A stretch of 64,000 bases of DNA from Siphonodentalium dalli (GCA_032622095.1 CP136061.1:14277287-14341286); one strand, 5' to 3'. Shown: positions 22,801-35,048, numbered from the stretch's first letter. Numbers and translations are program-made. Notes: generated from the sequence alone by a model not told the origin.

Positions 22801-22957
22801 GATCTCATTTAACTCTCCAAAAGGTCACACCCTGTAAGGCAATTTCTTTTTTCCACTTGCATTACAAAACAGTAGGGTTACTGGTAGTTCAGCAATGTTG
22901 TGTGCGCCTATTTGCAGATGACATCTGATTTACCAGGACTAAAGAGACAACTATGTA

Positions 22958-23060
22958 AATATCTCCCCACCAGATGCCAATGTACACCTTGCACACACAA
23001 AACCCCTTAAATATCTCCCCACCGGATGCCATTGTACACCCTGCGCACACGAAACCACCT
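22958..23060. repeat. 51-bp tandem duplication
   Basis: Two adjacent copies of AAATATCTCCCCACC.GATGCC.TGTACACC.TGC.CACAC. Confidence 0.9.
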
Positions 23061-23342
23061 TAAGATGCACCAGTTTCCCTTCATGCCGAGTGAACACACA
23101 CTCAAAACAAATAAATACGCATGCACTATTAAGAGGGAGGTACAGTGGCAACATGCAAATTATGTGTTAATTGTCAAGACAAGATTACTCAATATATACA
23201 AACTAGTCCAGGAGATATTGGTCGACCTCTGCACCCCCCCCCCCAGGACTTAACTTCACCCCACTAATTTTCTTCCTTAAGGTCTCCTCTATTTTTTTTC
23301 ACTTGTTAACAAGAAAAAAAAGTGGCCGCAGAGACTCCAGAC

Positions 23343-24400
23343 AAGATGGCGTCCATCATGGCGGCCATTTTTTTTAAATGCACCAGGTCTCTTTGATTGC
23401 CATTATAGTAAAGATGATAGCACATGCGGTCTTGTTTTCCGCTCGATTCGTTATGCTAATATACAACCCTTACAAATTAGCAAAAATTCCGCCACCAGAA
23501 TCCAATATGGCGGCCAAGATGGCCGCCGAAATGTGAAAATATGCTATTTTTCTGACATGTTACCACCTTTCGTTTGTCTCTGTGGGAAAATGTTAGAATT
23601 TTTGCGTCATATTATACATTTATCATATAGAGGAGTCATTGGCGAACACATGGGGACCATAATATGCATTCATTGCGGGATATTTTTGTCCGATATCACG
23701 TTTTCCCAAATGCCGGTATCATAGGTCAAAGCCGAATCTCCGTTAATAACGCGATGTTATGTTTCGAATCAATGATTGTTATTGCTATTATAACAACACC
23801 CATGCATATATATTTGCAGGAGATACTCGAGCTAGGATTCCTCTTATACCTGAGTTGAGGAATATTTACCAAAATCCAAGATGGCGGCCAAAATGGCCAC
23901 CAGAAATAAAAAATCGCCGAAAATCGCTGATTTTAACATCAGTGAGCATTATTGTCATGATAACTCCACACCTGCCTACTATTGTAAGTTGGGAACACTT
24001 AGGCGAAGAACTTTTCTTGTACCATATCCAAATAAAAGTCCCCCAAATCCAAAATGGCGCCCACAATGGCGGACATATTTTGAAAAATCACCGAAATTCC
24101 CTCATATTCACATCATTGGGCATTATTGTCGAGACAACTCCATCCATGCGTACAGTTGAGTTGGAAATACTGAGATGAAGTAATTACCTTACATCTCATG
24201 CAAGAAATGGTTTTCCAAATCAAAGATGGTGGCCAAAATGGCGACCGAAATTTGAAAACAAGTCTACATTCCTTTACTTTCTTAGGATGGGCGTTATTGT
24301 TTCGCGATTTCTACCCACCATTACATGTTGATATGTATGAATTATCCATTAGGGTTTGGCAAGTGATACCCACAGTCAATATGGCGGCCAAACTGGCGGG
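23343..24400. repeat. ~172-bp tandem units with ATGGCGGC motifs in the left arm
   Basis: ATGGC-containing motif pairs recur at 23343, 23514, 23878, 24051, 24222 and 24379, spacings 171, 364 (two units), 173, 171 and 157 bp. Each is followed about 70-90 bp later by a CATTATTGTC..GA.AACTCC-like string, so whole units are homologous. Typical cores are AAGATGGCGGCC and AATATGGCGGCC, which match the established YY1 consensus AANATGGCGGC. Binding is inference only. Confidence 0.8.
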
Positions 24401-25409
24401 CAGAAATTGAAAAGAAGCCGATATTATCACATACTAATTTCAAATTTTTGTCATAATATTGATTTGTATAAACGAAACGGTACATAATATAAGCCATATA
24501 TTAGTTCCAATGTAAGTCGTAGCCTTTTGGAAGGATGAAAATCCACACTCGCAATGTGGCATTTCAAAATCCATTCTCCACTAAGGGCTCATACTGGCCG
24601 TAACCGTATATAGGTGCGCCGAATAGTCATATTATGACTTCCAAGAATCAAAACAACAGTACCTGAGCTTATTCTGAATTGCCACATTCAGCATTATCTA
24701 GACTCGTTTCCGTCTCTTCGTCAGATTAATCTATCTCACTCACAACAACAGTTCACTACTCTTCTTTGTAGGAGTGTGCCACTAATCGGAATGTTTCAAA
24801 CAATACATATGCCGGTGTCCAGCTCGCGTGTTGGTTTCGAAAGCTTGGAATTCTTAGCGAGCTTCATTCGTGGTATAGCTTATGGAATAATTCAGATGCT
24901 ACAAATAGGGTATATGCGTCATCTTGTGCGATACACTATAAAGGTATTCGGTCGATGCGTATATACTAACTTTCAGAAGGACCTATCTATCTGCGTATTG
25001 TCAGCTTTGGTGACCTAACGGGGATAACAACGTGTACACCTGGTGATCTTCCCAAACAGCCACTTCTCAATATATGGTTCATCAATTCACATACTCATCT
25101 AATGCACTGACGTACCCGGACAACTTCTGTATATGGCTTTGAATGTTGAAAGTCCGACATTTGACGGATGCATTTCTGCTAAGGCGTAGAAGACCATAAT
25201 GCATAATATACCCAAACTCCTTGAACATGATCATAAGAACAAGCTTGTTGGCGTCCAGCAATCGTCTCACCGAACAGATCCAAGCAGATGATAACAATAC
25301 ACACGGTGCTCGTTTGTGGGTATGTGGCATGATAGTGGAAATGAAATTGGACCATGACTGCACCGCCCCTTATTTTGTTATGTTTTAGATTCAGACAGGA
25401 TCTCATGTG

Positions 25410-26150
25410 TGGCTTTGCTTTCCTTGTATGCTAAGATTGTATGTTCCCATCCGTTTGGAAGCCGTTCTTAAACAACTGGACCAGGAGTATGCCCTTGCCT
25501 ACTGATGTATAAGCCCCACCAAGACTGGGGTGTAGTCTTAAAGGCGATACCTTTGATAGTTGGTTGATATGTCATACTCACGTTGGGTGGTATGGTTCAA
25601 GAAAGTACAAATGCCATCAACAAAAGGGTGAAATGTTCAACGCGAAGAACATCCAGAGGAATGTTACGTTGATGAGCTCTTGCATTCAATTCAACAAATG
25701 TTGGTACACCAAGTGATTTCTTGGTAACATCACCAAATGCGACCATTTTCCTGCATGAGACATTAACTACTATATTCTAAAGTTATATATATATAAAGCT
25801 ATATAATCATAAAGGTCGCGATCCCCAACGGCCACAGCCATTGCCATCGAGACTGTAAATTGTTCTTTAAATACATAGTGAAATAAATGCACCACAATTC
25901 CTGACATTTTCTTGAATAATACCACCCACATACTGACACTAACCCCGAGAGAGGATAACAAAACACGCATACATTCATGCTATAAAGACATTATCCTTTA
26001 GTCCATCCGACTGTTTTGAGGGAGGCTAGCATATTATTATCCAGACAAAAGTGTACGTAGTTGAATCAGAAAGGCTTCGAAACGGATGTGGAATACAACC
26101 TTACCACACCAAATAAAACCGACACGCATGACATTCGATATCTTAAACAT
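25410..26150. other. Centre of the foldback, no gene seen
   Basis: Weak mirrored similarity persists (CCATCCGTTTGGAAGCC near 25449 against the inverse of GGCTTCGAAACGGATGTGG near 26072). I found no transposase motif on either strand. Mirrored frames around 25179-25406 (minus) and 26061-26306 (plus) share the pattern H-[FV]-H-Y-H and Q-T-S-T, so an old coding region in each arm is possible but cannot be named. Confidence 0.4.
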
Positions 26151-26999
26151 GCACCAGGTGTAGGGGTGGTGTATACATGCAGTGGCCCATTTCATGTCCA
26201 CTATCATGGCGCATGTTCACAAACTAGCACCGCGAGCATTGTTCTTCTCTGCTGGGAGGTATTCGACGAGACAACTGCGGGGCCTCACACAGTTTGCTTC
26301 GGATAATGGTCAAGAAGTGTGGGTAGTCTGTACACTAGGGTCTTCTCCTTAGCAGATAGACATATGTCCAAGGGAATGAGACAGCTAGCAACCTTCGAAA
26401 CACTGTCGAAGTTGTCCACATATGCCAATGCGTTCGCTGAGTTTGTGAGTTGACGAACCATCTATTGAGAAGTGACTAGCTAACTGGTTCGCCAGGTGTA
26501 CATGTCGTTATCCCATGGGGTATGAGACACATACATAGAGATGACCTTCTGTAAGCTAGACACCGGAAAATGAATTGTTTGAAACGTTATGATTAGAGGG
26601 ACCCTACTCCCAGGAAGTGGTGAATACTTTGTCGGTGTGAGCGACCTAGATTTATTAGACAAAGAAATGGAATCTGGTCCAGATAATTATGGACGTGACG
26701 TGGCAAATCAGAATCTGTTATCAGGTAATTGTTCTGATATAACTATTCGGTGCACCTACGCTTACGGCCATTATCGGCGCTAAGTGGAGACTGGATTTCG
26801 AAATGCCACATCGCGATATTTATTGTGGTGTTTCATCTTTCCAGAAGGATACGAGCTATGTTATGCGTTTTGATACCTTTAGGTTGAACTAGTACATGGT
26901 TTTATGTACAGTTTCGTCCATACATACCGATATTATGACAAAAAGTTGAAATTAATATGTGAAAATATCGATTTCTTTTCAATTTCTAGCCACCAATTT

Positions 27000-28065
27000 A
27001 GCAGCGATCTTGGCTGTGAGTATCATTTGCCAAACCCTAATGAATACTTCATGTCACTATTCCATATCAACATGTAATGGTGGATAGAAATCGCGAAACA
27101 ATAACGCCCATCGTAAGAAAGTAAAGGAATGTAGACTTGTTTTCAAATTTCGGTCGCCATTTTGGCCGCCATCTTTGATTTGGAAAACCATTTCTTGCAT
27201 GAGATGTAAGGTAATTACTTCACCTCAGTATTTCCAACTCAACTGTACGCATGGATGGAGTTGTCTCGACAATAATGCCCAATGATGTGAATATGAGGGA
27301 ATTTCGGTGATTTTTCAAAATCTGTCCGCCATTGTGGGCGCCATTTTGGATTTAGAAGACTTTTATTTGGATATGATACAAGGAAAGTTTTTCGCCTAAG
27401 TGTTCCCAACTTACAATAGTACGCAGGTGTGGAGTTGTCATGACAATAATGCTCACTGATGTTAAAATCAGCGATTTTCGGCGATGTTTTATTTCTGGTG
27501 GCCATTTTGGCCGCCATCTTGGATTTTGGTAAATATTCCTCAACTCAGGTATAAGAGGAATCCTAGCTCGAGTATCTCCTGCAAATATATATGCATGGGT
27601 GTTGTTATAATAGCAATAACAATCATTGATTCGAAACATAACATCGCGTTATTAACGGAGATTCGGCTTTGACCTATGATACCGGCATTTGGGAAAACGT
27701 GATATCGGACAAAAATATCCCGCAATGAATGCATATTATGGTTCCCATGTGTTCGCCAATGACTCCTCTATATGATAAATGTATAACATGGCGCAAAAAT
27801 TCTAACATTTTTCCACAGAGACAAACGAAAGGTGGTAACACGTCAGAAAAATAGCATATTTTCACATTTCGGCGGCCATCTTGGCCGCCATATTGGATTC
27901 TGGTGTCGGATTTTTGGCTAATTTGTAAGGGTTGTATATTAGCATAACGAATCGAGCGGAAAACAAGACCGCATGTGCTATTATCTTTACTATAATGGCG
28001 ATCAAAGAGACCGGGTGCATTTAAAATAAATGGCCGCCATGATGGACGCCATCTTGTCTGGAGTC
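27000..28065. repeat. ~172-bp units with GCCGCCAT motifs in the right arm
   Basis: Mirror image of the left-arm array: GGCCGCCATCTTTG near 27166, GGGCGCCATTTTGG near 27338, GGCCGCCATCTTGG near 27510, GGCCGCCATATTGG near 27881 and CGCCATCTTGTCTGG near 28047. The outer units match their left-arm partners almost base for base. The innermost unit (near 27005) has lost the motif (GATCTTGGCTGTGAG). Confidence 0.8.
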
Positions 28066-28240
28066 TCTGCGGCCACTTTTTTTTCTTGTTAACAAGTGAA
28101 AAAAATTAGAGGAGACCTTAAGGAAGAAAATTAGTGGGGTGAAGTTAAATCCTGGGGGGGGGGGGGGTGCAGAGGTCGACCAATATCTCCTGGACTAAAC
28201 CGTAGAATAATAAATGTCTTGTTGGAATGTTCGAACATAT

Positions 28241-28570
28241 AATGTCCAACAATATCCAGCATTGGATAATAATGTCCAACAATATCCAGCATGGGATGAT
28301 AATGTCCAACAATATCCAGCATGGGATGATAATGTCCAACAATATCCAGCATGGGATGATAATGTCCAACAATATCCAGCATGGGATGATAATGTCCAAC
28401 AATATCCAGCATGGGATGATAATGTCCAACAATATCCAGCATGGGATGATAATGTCCAACAATATCCAGCATGGGATGATAATGTCCAACAATATCCAGC
28501 ATGGGATGATAATGTCCAACAATATCCAGCATGGGATGATAATGTCCAACAATATCCAGCATGGGATGAT
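28241..28570. repeat. 30-bp minisatellite, 11 copies
   Basis: The unit AATGTCCAACAATATCCAGC plus ATGGGATGAT is repeated in perfect register. Only the first copy differs (ATTGGATAAT). It starts 44 bp outside the foldback right end. Because 30 is a multiple of three, frames of 125-166 codons run through it on both strands, giving decapeptide repeats. These are not considered genes. Confidence 0.97.
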
Positions 28571-28959
28571 AATCAAAATTCAGCTTCTCATTGTCACTAG
28601 ATAAGTCTTCAAACTTTCCAAAAACGCGCATGATATGGTCACCTGCACTTTGTAAGGTTTGATCAATCTTTTATAAAAAAATTAACAGTGAATTCCCCAA
28701 ATCAAATGTTTCCACTTTACCTTCCTCTTAATACTAGACACTATACATTAATGCACCCACTCGTCACGCCAAATCGATTGCATTTCATTATTCGAGATGT
28801 TTATTTTTATAAAACGTTATTATATAAATTTTGCTTGCGGGGAGCGGATGTTCATCTATATGTTTTGTCCTCCAATCCCCACTGTGCCATATTATGCTAA
28901 TCAAACAAGTTTAAATCAAAATGTTTTGTGAGAGTGAACTGCTCTTGCCGGAATATTTT
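28571..28959. other. Unique AT-rich spacer
   Basis: No gene or repeat recognised. Confidence 0.4.
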
Positions 28960-29470
28960 TCTGACCCTTAATGTGACCCTAGTCACGTAATATACGACGC
29001 GTTCACTGAACTGACTTTCGTCTGGGGTGGCTTACGTGGATGAAGTATGATTATTATGGTCAGATTGTTGGCAGTGGCCTGTAGGGGACGTATGGAACAG
29101 CGGTGAACTCGTAATTAACACATTGTTTGTGCCAAGCAATACTTCTGTGACCCTGGGATATGTTTACGTAGAGGACGTATTATTATCGTCATATTTAACC
29201 GGGATCATCACCTGTTGGCATGCCCATGTGACACGAGAATGGCTTTATCCTCGGTTTAATTGACATCAGACAAAGACTGCCGATGAACATTGATATTCGC
29301 GATAAGACGCCATACGTATGGAAATCACCCGGTAACTGATGGAAACAGGATTGGGGGCGTAATTCTCAGACGAATTATCCCAGACGAATTATGTTGGCGG
29401 CTAATCATCGTGGCCAAGGCAGCTTAATGGACGACGTGATGTGAATCGCTCCCTTTATAGTAACGACTCG
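28960..29470. mobile_element. Dispersed non-coding element, family F1, third copy
   Basis: Matches 21940-22800 and the F2 centre in order: GTGCCAAGCAATACTTCTGTGACCC, ATCACCTGTTGGCATGCCCATGT, GAGAATGGCTTTATCC, GGAAATCACCCGGTAACTGATGG, GGGCGTAATTCTCAGACGAATTA, TTGGCGGCTAATCATCGTGG and AGCTTAATGGACGACG. TCCCAGACGAATTA is locally duplicated. Non-coding. Confidence 0.7.
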
Positions 29471-29491
29471 ACATGTATTAGTATATTTGTT

Positions 29492-29508
29492 GGGGGGGGG
29501 GGGGGGGG
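29492..29508. repeat. G17 homopolymer
   Basis: Longest of about nine G or C tracts of at least 10 bases in the window. It lies at the edge of an F1 copy. Confidence 0.9.
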
Positions 29509-29742
29509 TCATCTACCTCACCAAAGGTTCGCCGGGCGGAAGAATGTGAATCAGTTTCTGACTTTAAGTACTTTTCTGTAATGTTGAATTGTTTTGTCAT
29601 TATATTATGTCTTATATGTGCCAGTTCTTGAGCATTCAATATTGTTTACTCTACATGTTCGCCGTATAATTAAATTCGTCAAGTTAATGCGTTAACAAAC
29701 GAGAGGCCCGCTTGGCTCACGTAATAAGGTGCATATAATTGG

Positions 29743-30830
29743 ATCCACATAAGAAACGACATAACAATTAACCTTACTGTTTCCACATAAGAAACGACAT
29801 AACAAGTAAACTTACTGTGTCCACATAAGAAACGACATAACAATTAAACTTACTGGGTCGATATAAGAAACGACATAACAATTAAACTTACCGGGTCCAC
29901 ATAAGAAACAACACACCAATTAATCTTACTGTGTCCACACAAGAAACGACATAACAATTAAACTTACTGGGTCCACATAAGAAACAACACAAAAATTAAA
30001 CTTACTGTGTCCACATAAGAAACAACATAACAATTAAACTTACTGTGTCCACATAAGAAACGACTTAACAATTAAACTTACTGGGTCCACATAAGAAAAA
30101 ACACAACAATTAAACTTACTGTATCCACATAAGAAACGACTTAACAATTAAACTTACTGGGTCCACATAAGAAAAAACACAACAATTAAACTTACTGTAT
30201 CCACATAAGAAACGAGATAACAATTAAACTGACTGTGTCCACATAAGAAACATCATAACAATTAAACTTACTGTGTCCACATACGAAACGACATAACAAT
30301 TAAACTTACTGTGTCCACATGAGAAACGACATAACAATTAAACTTACTGTGTCCACATGAGAAACGACATAACAATTAAACTTACCGGGTCCACATAAGA
30401 AACAACACAACAATTAAACTTACTGTGTCCACATAAGAAACGACATAACAATTAAACGTACTGGGTCCACATTAGAAACAACACAACAATTAAACTTACT
30501 GTGTCCACATAAGAAACGACATAACAATTAAACTTACTGTGTCCACATAAGAAACGACATAACAATTAAACTTACTGTGTCCACATGAGAAACGACATAA
30601 CAATTAAACTTACTGTGTCCACATGAGAAACAACACAACAATGAAACTTACTGTGTCCACATAAGAAACAACAACAATTAAACGTACTGTGTCCACATAA
30701 GAAACGACATAACAATTAAACTTACTGTGTCCACATGAGAAACGACATAACAATTAAACTTACTGTGTCAACATGAGAAACGACATAACAATTAAACTTA
30801 CTGGGTTCACATAATACACGACATAACAAT
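29743..30830. repeat. 38-bp minisatellite, about 28 copies
   Basis: Unit TCCACATAAGAAACGACATA plus ACAATTAAACTTACTGTG. Variants (CTGGG for CTGTG, ACAACACAAC for CGACATAAC, CATGAG for CATAAG) occur in alternating runs, so blocks of two or more units were copied together. An isolated diverged unit lies at about 31203-31245. Confidence 0.95.
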
Positions 30831-31267
30831 GTGATGTGAAACACTCCGGTAGTGTCATCAAATAGAAATGGAGAATAATCTTGCTAAAAGTGGTTATATT
30901 ACACAAATAGTATATCCAAAATGACATGACAGACCGTCATTCTGAAATATTAATTAAATGTAGAGACTCTCGATGGTGAACTAGTTTTCGTTAGTTTCTC
31001 GCCGGTAGTTGCGTCCCGAATCGAGAGGTAAATATTAACCATTGAGCGTAGTTAAGACGGTGTTTTCTATGGAGTGGTACGGTCGATTTGGTTGAGATTT
31101 TCGGTAATGTTAGTAGAATGCTACATTCCACCAGTTTGCACAGCGCCTGAATACTAACTTATTAGTTTCATGCACCCGAATAAGTCCATAATCTGTCTTT
31201 AAACTTACTGGGTCCACACAAGGAACGACATAATAATTCAAACCTAACAAACGTAGAGGTTCTGAAG
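30831..31267. other. Spacer containing one orphan 38-bp unit
   Basis: Mostly unique. The string AAACTTACTGGGTCCACACA with GGAACGACATAATAATT at about 31201-31245 is a single diverged copy of the upstream 38-bp unit, 370 bp beyond the array end. Confidence 0.6.
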
Positions 31268-31565
31268 GGGTCAATGTCTTTAAATGTGTGCGAGATGGTA
31301 TACACCGTAATCAGGACTGAGGATATTATACAGGGAATGTGCAGAATGGGGTCACCAGAGGGTGAATGTAGTGTATATACACTCACTGTCATCTCTATGC
31401 AATTTATGTTATATTGGTGTAATTTGTCCATGTTACCGAAGACAGGTTTACCCCTGTATCCTACGTTGTTCCCAGCCCCCTGGATCTCTATATTGTTACA
31501 ACGAATATTATTTCGGGAATGTGCCGAATTGGGTCGCAAGAGGGTGAATGTAGTGTCATAAATTC
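31268..31565. mobile_element. M1-like partial element with internal direct repeat
   Basis: GTGCAGAATGGGGTCACCAG followed by AGGGTGAATGTAGTG (31339-31374) matches the M1 end motif at 60393-60423. A second similar string occurs at 31519-31556. Overlapping plus and minus frames (95 and 123 codons) arise from these repeats and are not called genes. Confidence 0.45.
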
Positions 31566-32074
31566 ATTTTCATATAATTATCATGTTGTTTGTATCGTTC
31601 ATAGAGCCCATACGTGTATTTTGCACTAATCCATTGCTGAAATTCTTTCATTTGTTGCATATATTCTATTGAGTATAACAGAGATGGTTTTTATAAATGG
31701 CCGGATTCAGTGTATACATGTAGCACCCCTTTAAGAGTTTGTATGTATTACTCCGATTCAGTTGGACCTGGGCAATGATGTTTACTCTGCACAGTATGCC
31801 ACTGGCTGCATGGCAATTTCCTGAGTGTCGCTGTGACTATCAAGGAAACACTCTCAGATTAACCACAAGCTGACAGGACATGCATTAATCATGCAGACCA
31901 CACAGCTTTGTGTGACTGCAATTGTGGTATCGCATAATAGTGCATCCGATATGTGGGCGGTATACCCACTCTAACGACAGATGACAACACATCAATACAC
32001 ATCTTATTGACTAGCATAAAGATTCAATCTTGAAACAGTGTGTCTGACATTTGCAGAATGGGGATTCTGGATAA
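31566..32074. other. Unique spacer
   Basis: No gene seen. GTCTGACATTTGCAGAATGGGG near 32041 again resembles an M1 terminus. Confidence 0.4.
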
Positions 32075-33095
32075 CTACTCACATATGATGCTTTAGTATA
32101 GAAAGGGTCAAACTTATTAGCTGAACATTTCCTATGGGATAACTACTCATTAATGATGCTTTAGTATAGAAAGGGTTAAACTTATTAGCGGAAGATTTTC
32201 TATGGGACAACTACTCATTAATGATGCTTTAGTATAGAAAGGGTTAAACTTATTATCTTAACATTACTATGGGATAACTGCTCCTCAATGACGCTTTAGT
32301 ATAGAAAGGGTTAAACTTATTATCTGAACATTACTATGGGATAACTGCTCCTCAATGACGCTTTAGTATGGACAGGGTTAAACTTATTATCTTAACATTA
32401 CTATGGGATAACTGCTCCGCAATGACGCTTTAGTATGGACAGGGTTAAACTTATTATATGGACATTCCATATGGGACAACTACTCATCAATGATGCTTTA
32501 GTATAGAAAGAGTTAAACTTATGAGCGGAAGATTTCCTATGTGATAACTACTCACAATGCTGCTTTAGTATAGAAAGGGTTAAACTTATTACTGAACATT
32601 CATATGGGATAACTGCTCATCAATGACGCTTTAGTATTGATAGGGTTAAACTTATTATATGGACATTTCATATGGGATAAGTACTTATCAATGATGCTTT
32701 AGTATAGAAATTGTTACACTTATTATTTGATCATTTCCTATGAGATAACTACTAACCAATGCTGCTTTAGTATAGGAAGGGTTAAACTTATTATCGGAAC
32801 ATTTCCTATGGGATAGCTACCCATCAACGTTGCTTTAGTATAGAAATGGTTAAACTTATTATCTGAACATTTCCTTAGAGATAACTACTCATCAATGATG
32901 CTTTAGTATAGAAAGGTTTAAACTTATTATCTGAACATCCCCCGAGGGATAACTAATCGTCGATGATGCGTTTGTGCAGAAAGGGTTAAACTATTATCTG
33001 AACATTTCCCTATGGGATAACAACTCATCAATGGTATTTAATATCGAAAGGGTTAAACTTATCTGAACATTTCCTATTGGATAACTACTCAAAAA
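32075..33095. repeat. ~68-bp minisatellite, about 15 copies
   Basis: Units contain TATGGGATAACTACTCATCA, ATGATGCTTTAGTATAGAAA and GGGTTAAACTTATTATCTGA. Copies are 60-68 bp and more diverged than in the other arrays. The two commonest classes differ by TGCTCCTCAATGACG and TACTCATTAATGATG. Confidence 0.92.
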
Positions 33096-34094
33096 GCTGG
33101 CAGAAGGGTTAGTTTCAACCCGCACAATTGTGTGCGGCAATGTTCCAAATAGATCCGCCCGCCCACTGGATTGTTGTTATTACGCCCTATGAGTATTTAC
33201 GACAAGGCTGATCTTGTCGTGTCAATGGAGCTATGTGGATATATCGCAGAACAAAACACTTCGTGTTTCACGCGATGCGAGTTATTTTATGAAATTGTAG
33301 TAGAACGAGTATTATGTCCTATTCCCACAATATAACACAAAAGGTGACATCCAATGTTTTCCGGGGGATATTAGTAAGATTAGTACAAATATAACCAAGA
33401 TATCAAGTATGATATACATTATCCAATAAACATTCATTCATTCATGATTTGCAGAAGATGTAATTTAATTTCGGTAAATATAATTTTTTTTTATCGGCAT
33501 ACGCCAAATATTACGACAACTTAAAAAGCTGAACGACGGTAAACATGCAACAGAAAAAGCTTCGATAAGAAAGGATTAAACAACAATGTCTGACATTGCA
33601 TATATGATATATACCGTATACTAATAGTAATATATAATAGTAACATAATAATAAATGTATTGTATTAGCACTGTATTTTTGTTAACTGTTTTCTGGTTAT
33701 ATATTCGTTACATGAGTTATATTTTACGAATACAATTTATAAACAAAAATATTGGAGCTGTTGGGTAATTTTGATTAACATCGTATATTGCTTACCGGTT
33801 AGACTTTTTGCAGGATGTATGTATTCGCGGATGTATCTTCGCGGATGTCTCATTGATTTCGATATTTAGGTGTGAGCAATGGCTGGGCAACTCTTGAAGA
33901 TTTATTGCGGGAACTCAATGCATAAAACAGCTAACATTACTTATGAATTATGTCTCAGTGGGAATGTAGACTAAAGATCGTATTGCGAAATATCGGGGGT
34001 GTATTTAATCTGATTTGTATATGTTTGGTCCGCTTTAAGTGCTTTCTGGTTTGGTGAATGATAAACCTTCAGTGATAAGCCGTAGTTGTTGTAA
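33096..34094. other. Unique, strongly AT-rich spacer
   Basis: No coding sequence, repeat family or RNA recognised. A GGATGTATGTATTCGCGGATGTATCTTCGCGGATGT local repeat lies near 33814-33848. Confidence 0.4.
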
Positions 34095-34235
34095 TAGTTT
34101 GAATGATTAGTTCTTTTAACGGAATTTTGAGGTGGTGCCTTCATGAAACCAATATATTTGTTTTATTGTATATATGCCTAATAATATTATCTTGAGGGCG
34201 TTACCATTTCTGACTATGGTTTTCTTGTTTGAAGA
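34095..34235. mobile_element. Fragment of the F2 foldback family
   Basis: TTAACGGAATTTTGAGGTGG, CATGAAACCAATATAT, ATTATCTTGAGGGCGTTACC and TTTCTGACTATGGTTTTCTTGT match 19580-19705 in order, with about 30 bp missing. Confidence 0.6.
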
Positions 34236-34513
34236 TGTCGGCCATTGACATCGAGCCGCAGCGACTTTGCCTAACAGATGAATCTAGATCATCCACTAAC
34301 ACACTTATATACATGTACATACCTTCTGTCGATGTGTAACGATATGATATTCACAGCTGCTTGCAAGGAATTGGTCGCAATTAAATTGTCGTATACGCCG
34401 AATTGTTGTTATATTCTAATTTGGTGGAGCGATTCACGCTTTTGGGGTCTATTCATATTGCACACGCGCTGGCGATTGATCGCCGCGTTTTTTAAGGTTC
34501 GTGTTAACATAAC

Positions 34514-35048
34514 CAGGTCTGGCAATTCCCAAATTATAGCTACAATAGCTATATGTAGCTATTGTAGCTACATTTGAATATCGTAAAACATTATTTTATC
34601 AATTTGCATTGCATGCATGCATTAACGCGAGCTGTTGCAACTAAGTATGAGGGGTGTTATGTTGTTACAACTTATGAAATCACTACCGATGACATTTCGG
34701 TTGCACCAGCTTGCTGAATATCAGAGAAGCATAGCTAAGCACATGCATCTGTTTATATATCGGTTATGCTATGTTATATGGAACTCAGATCCATCCATAT
34801 ATAATCTAATCTTATTCTATTTTGGTACATTTGTCAGGAAACGGTAGCAATTTTGGAATATTTTGTTAATTATACATGAACATAGCAAACAATATTAATT
34901 TATCAAATCATGTTCTTGTATATTTAAATGATTATTTGTTGGATTGGGTTATCTCTCTTCAACCAGATTCATCCATCATCAATAGCCAGTTGTAGCTACA
35001 ATAGCTTCATATGGCTATTGTATCTATATTTGGGAATTGCCAGACCTG
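34514..35048. mobile_element. MITE with ~35-bp terminal inverted repeats
   Basis: Begins CAGGTCTGGCAATTCCCAAA and ends with its inverse TTTGGGAATTGCCAGACCTG. The next ~15 bases also pair (TAGCTACAATAGC). A perfect palindrome TAGCTACAATAGC..GCTATTGTAGCTA lies just inside the left end. The CAGG...CCTG ends resemble hAT elements, but no 8-bp target duplication is visible. Frames inside (34635-34847, 34928-35173) have no domain. Confidence 0.78.

Larger units (their letters stand above)
23204..28197. mobile_element. Giant ~5-kb foldback element
   Basis: The whole 4,994-bp segment is an inverted repeat centred near 25700. Both ends carry TAGTCCAGGAGATATTGGTC (inverted on the right), then GACCTCTGCA, a C/G homopolymer, and further matches. 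Outer arms (about 23204-24330 and 27060-28197) are nearly identical. Inner arms (to about 25500 and 25900) can still be aligned but are strongly diverged (for example TTTCAAACAATACATATGCCGG against the inverse of 26569-26590). Only a 3-bp AAC match flanks it, too short to prove a target duplication. Open frames in the arms occur as mirrored pairs, and none has a recognised domain. The arms are made of tandem units (see 23343-24400), as in known foldback elements such as Drosophila FB and sea urchin TU. Confidence 0.88.

Noticed and set aside
25082-26306. A transposase gene in the foldback centre
   Set aside because: Mirrored fragments of similar peptide occur in both arms, but no catalytic motif or domain was recognisable and stops are frequent. 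Left as an unnamed possibility.
28131-28631. Repeat protein of ~166 residues on the minus strand at the 11-copy array
   Set aside because: Open frames exist on both strands simply because a 30-bp unit without stops was copied perfectly.
31168-31561. Overlapping 123-codon minus and 95-codon plus frames
   Set aside because: Both fall in an M1-like element with an internal direct repeat. Opposite-strand overlap and no domain.
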